From assembly GCA_033720955.1 (NCBI GenBank), contig JAWWBN010000229.1, positions 1 through 6,156 of the forward strand: a DNA stretch of 6,156 nucleotides, given 5' to 3'. Positions 5,807-6,156 of the stretch are shown here, in pieces. The translations under genes and the position numbers were made by a program. This DNA comes from JAWWBN01 sp033720955. GTDB lineage: Bacteria > Acidobacteriota > Thermoanaerobaculia > Multivoradales > JAHEKO01. Under the pieces are notes generated by a model, which ran no database searches, was not told the origin of the DNA, and worked only from the letters and a program-made list of their open reading frames with translations. Each line of letters starts with the position of its first letter. The first letter of the stretch is position 1.

Positions 5807-6156
5807 CTAGCGGCTGCGGTCGGCGCGGCGCGCCGCCCCCAGCGCGAGGATCGCCAGCACCGCGAGCAGTGCCGCGGCGAGGTTGAGCCCGGCATCGCGC
5901 AGCTCGTAGACGCGGTTGGGCAGGGCTCCCTGGATCGCCTCGTCGAGCCACCCGGCGGCGCCGGTGACGAGCACCGCGGCCGGAGCCGCCGTGAAGGCCG
6001 GCAGGCGGGCGTGGCGGCGACGCTCGCGGAGCGCCTCGAGCACCAGGCTGGCGACCAGGCCGTACTCGAGCAGGTGGAGCCGCTCCTCGGGACGCTCGGT
6101 CAGGGAGAGGGCGGCCAGATCGACGACCGCGCAGCCCGCCAGCACCGCGATCTCCC
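5807..6156 (-). CDS. VanZ-like membrane protein (partial, N-terminus beyond window)
   Basis: The frame is open at the right window edge, with 115 complete codons before the TAG at 5807-5809. A GTG at 6145 could serve as a start, but the in-frame codons before it remain open and it falls inside the first hydrophobic helix. The true start is therefore probably outside the window. Counting from the first complete codon, hydrophobic helices lie at about 1-18, 28-42, 56-70 and 85-105. VanZ-family signatures are present: RLHLLEYGL (25-33), then WLDEAIQGALPNRVYELRD (69-87) followed by N91. These correspond to the H..EYG and DE.Q...P.R...D...N pattern of the family. VanZ confers low-level teicoplanin resistance in enterococci; most relatives are uncharacterised, so no resistance role is inferred. 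It is convergent with the MATE gene. Confidence 0.72.
   Translation of the reverse strand, partial: EIAVLAGCAVVDLAALSLTERPEERLHLLEYGLVASLVLEALRERRRHARLPAFTAAPAAVLVTGAAGWLDEAIQGALPNRVYELRDAGLNLAAALLAVLAILALGAARRADRSR

Noticed and set aside
4222..5886. Plus-strand 554-codon frame overlapping the MATE gene
   Set aside because: Its translation is dominated by Arg/Gly/His/Pro with no domain, while the other frame is an unmistakable MATE transporter.

Overview
This 6.2-kb window is very GC-rich (roughly 70% by eye, with strong G/C preference at third codon positions). It looks like bacterial chromosome, coding-dense, with no mobile element, RNA gene, CRISPR array or long repeat. The codon bias, short operonic spacings and gene content would fit a high-GC Gram-negative lineage such as Acidobacteriota or a former deltaproteobacterial group. 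The sequence alone does not settle the taxon.

The left two thirds (1-4203) is one leftward operon of five genes. In transcription order they are: an uncharacterised soluble helical protein of 174 aa (4203-3679); an SPFH/Band-7 protein with a Gly/Met-rich linker and a C-terminal zinc ribbon (3646-2561, the COG4260 or Bacillus YdjI type); a 260-aa zinc-ribbon membrane protein (2529-1747); a 371-aa zinc-ribbon membrane protein (1750-635); and a third zinc-ribbon protein cut by the left window edge (638 to beyond 1). The last three genes are joined by 4-bp ATGA overlaps and look like diverged paralogues. Four consecutive proteins carry a CxxC...CxxC zinc ribbon. The layout recalls the ydjG-ydjH-ydjI part of the Bacillus subtilis pspA-ydjGHI membrane-stress operon, but no pspA is visible. 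The 174-aa helical protein occupies the lead position instead. A membrane-associated SPFH scaffold with zinc-ribbon partners is the best functional reading; its substrate or trigger is not visible.

A 163-bp divergent intergenic region (4204-4366) separates this operon from a rightward MATE-family efflux transporter (4367-5779, 470 aa). Both starts have an 8-bp GATACCAT box pointing toward the gene. It is placed as a -10 element for a 24-nt leader on the operon side and for a leaderless mRNA on the MATE side. A GC-rich palindrome lies between the two.

The right end (5807 to beyond 6156) holds a convergent, leftward VanZ-like membrane protein whose N-terminus lies outside the window. Only 27 bp separates it from the MATE stop codon, and no convincing terminator was seen there.
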